DNA of 64,000 nucleotides, from assembly GCF_011044495.1 (NCBI RefSeq), contig NZ_CP049143.1:6386001-6450000 (forward strand), written 5' to 3'. A program made the position numbers and the translations under genes. Source of the DNA: Roseimicrobium sp. ORNL1. Its GTDB lineage: Bacteria; Verrucomicrobiota; Verrucomicrobiia; Verrucomicrobiales; Verrucomicrobiaceae. Shown in pieces: positions 63,404 to 64,000 of the stretch (the first letter of the stretch is position 1; each line of letters starts with the position of its first letter). Below the pieces are notes generated by a model. The model did not search any database, was not told where the DNA came from, and saw nothing but the letters and a program-made list of their open reading frames with translations.

Positions 63404-64000
63404 ATGAATGCGGATCCCATTGATGCTCGCGCGGCCAAGCTTGCTGAAATTATAGAATGGTACACAGCGCACTCGGCCTCTGTGGTCAGCGAGTCTGACA
63501 CCAGGCTCAAGATGATTGACCGAATCCTTCGCGAGGCACTTGGGTGGGAAATTGAGAATACGCAAACTGAGGAAGACGCAGGCGAAGGACGACTGGACTA
63601 TCGCTATACCGTGGGCTGCGGCACGAGGGCAGTAGTGGAAGCCAAACGCACTACAGTAAACTTTGAAATACCATCTCATCGTTCTGGTCAAGCTTTCTTA
63701 CTCAATGGCCCAGTTTTTGGAGTGAATGCACGCTACGCCATTAAGCAAGTAGTGACGTACTGTGCATTCAAAAGCGCCGAACTGGCATGCTGCACCAATG
63801 GCAATCAATGGATCATTTTTCGCGGAAATCGCCTTGGAGACGGCCGCGACGTACTCGAAGGAAAAGGATATATTTTCGCAAGCCTTCCCGATGTGCAAGG
63901 TGCGTTTAGCCTCTTTCATGACCTTTTGTCTCGGGAGTCGTTGACGTCCCTCCGCTTTCGAGGAGTTCTACAACAAGCCGAAGGCGTAAAGCTTCGTAAT
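63404..64000 (+). CDS. Putative PD-(D/E)XK nuclease-domain protein, 3'-truncated
   Basis: An open frame of 199 codons runs from ATG 63404 to the last base with no stop. The N-terminal half has a nuclease-like core: MIDRILREALGW, then RLDYRYTVGCGT and AVVEAKRTTVNFEIP, giving D...ExK spacing, and later QVVTYCAFKSAELACCTNG and QWIIFRG, the order found in HsdR-N-like and other PD-(D/E)XK restriction-type domains. What follows the nuclease domain is outside the window. Sequence is AT-richer and codon use differs from neighbours, suggesting acquisition. No other recognisable motif is present. Confidence 0.65.
   Translation, partial: MNADPIDARAAKLAEIIEWYTAHSASVVSESDTRLKMIDRILREALGWEIENTQTEEDAGEGRLDYRYTVGCGTRAVVEAKRTTVNFEIPSHRSGQAFLLNGPVFGVNARYAIKQVVTYCAFKSAELACCTNGNQWIIFRGNRLGDGRDVLEGKGYIFASLPDVQGAFSLFHDLLSRESLTSLRFRGVLQQAEGVKLRN

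Overview
The window is a high-GC chromosomal segment from a Gram-negative bacterium, most likely a Verrucomicrobiota member related to the Verrucomicrobium/Prosthecobacter/Roseimicrobium group. This placement is inferred from gene content: a DUF1592-type Planctomycete cytochrome c paired with a DUF1552 protein, heptose/LPS genes, a split nuo locus and many GC-rich palindromic intergenic repeats. No rRNA, tRNA, CRISPR array or complete insertion sequence was seen.

Layout. (1) 1-5.6 kb, minus strand: DAHP synthase, heptose-7-phosphate kinase (rfaE1), GmhA and a GDP-mannose/UDP-glucose dehydrogenase, with two intrinsic terminators; upstream lie a NusG-type antiterminator paralogue and an AsmA-like envelope protein. 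(2) 8.4-10 kb, plus strand: a metallo-beta-lactamase-fold hydrolase and a small membrane-anchored protein. (3) 10.3-28.8 kb: the most unusual region, a divergent type IV pilus / type II secretion-like locus. A plus-strand run encodes a prepilin, a PilM/PilN-like fusion, PilO-like and PilP-like proteins, a secretin, an unknown protein, PilB, PilC, a secreted low-complexity protein, a second prepilin, an ABC ATPase, an ABC-type membrane protein and a membrane-anchored protein. It converges, with a 14-bp overlap, on a minus-strand run encoding two secreted unknowns, two minor-pilin-like proteins, a large PilX-like protein and a PilT-like ATPase. The embedded ABC pair recalls Myxococcus PilGHI. 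(4) 29-41.3 kb, minus strand: a conserved unknown, a MidA/NDUFAF7-like methyltransferase, a possible double-psi-barrel secreted protein, trpE and nuoHIJKLMN. (5) 41.4-56.7 kb: an accessory block separating nuoH from nuoG. It holds an esterase with an SHD1-like domain, a decayed gene, a VOC protein, the DUF1592/DUF1552 pair followed by tandem paralogues around a leucine-rich-repeat protein, an amidase lipoprotein, a Ski2-like helicase and a secreted Gfo/Idh/MocA protein. (6) 57-63.2 kb: nuoG, a small secreted protein, a lipid kinase, an antitoxin with a decayed toxin remnant, a small His/Cys/Tyr-rich secreted protein and an SDR oxidoreductase. (7) 63.4 kb to the end: a 3'-truncated, AT-richer gene whose N-terminus looks like a PD-(D/E)XK nuclease, possibly the edge of a defence or mobile island.

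Working together. Although nuoG and nuoH are separated by about 15.7 kb, both carry the same 24-bp sequence upstream containing a perfect CRP/FNR-type dyad, which suggests shared control. Several repeat families mark the accessory regions: GTTCTTGG-type inverted repeats that run into coding sequences, CACTCTTG palindromes, a 28-bp-arm palindrome, a 227-bp inverted-repeat element and a GCAAAAGAACGCAAAG-type repeat.
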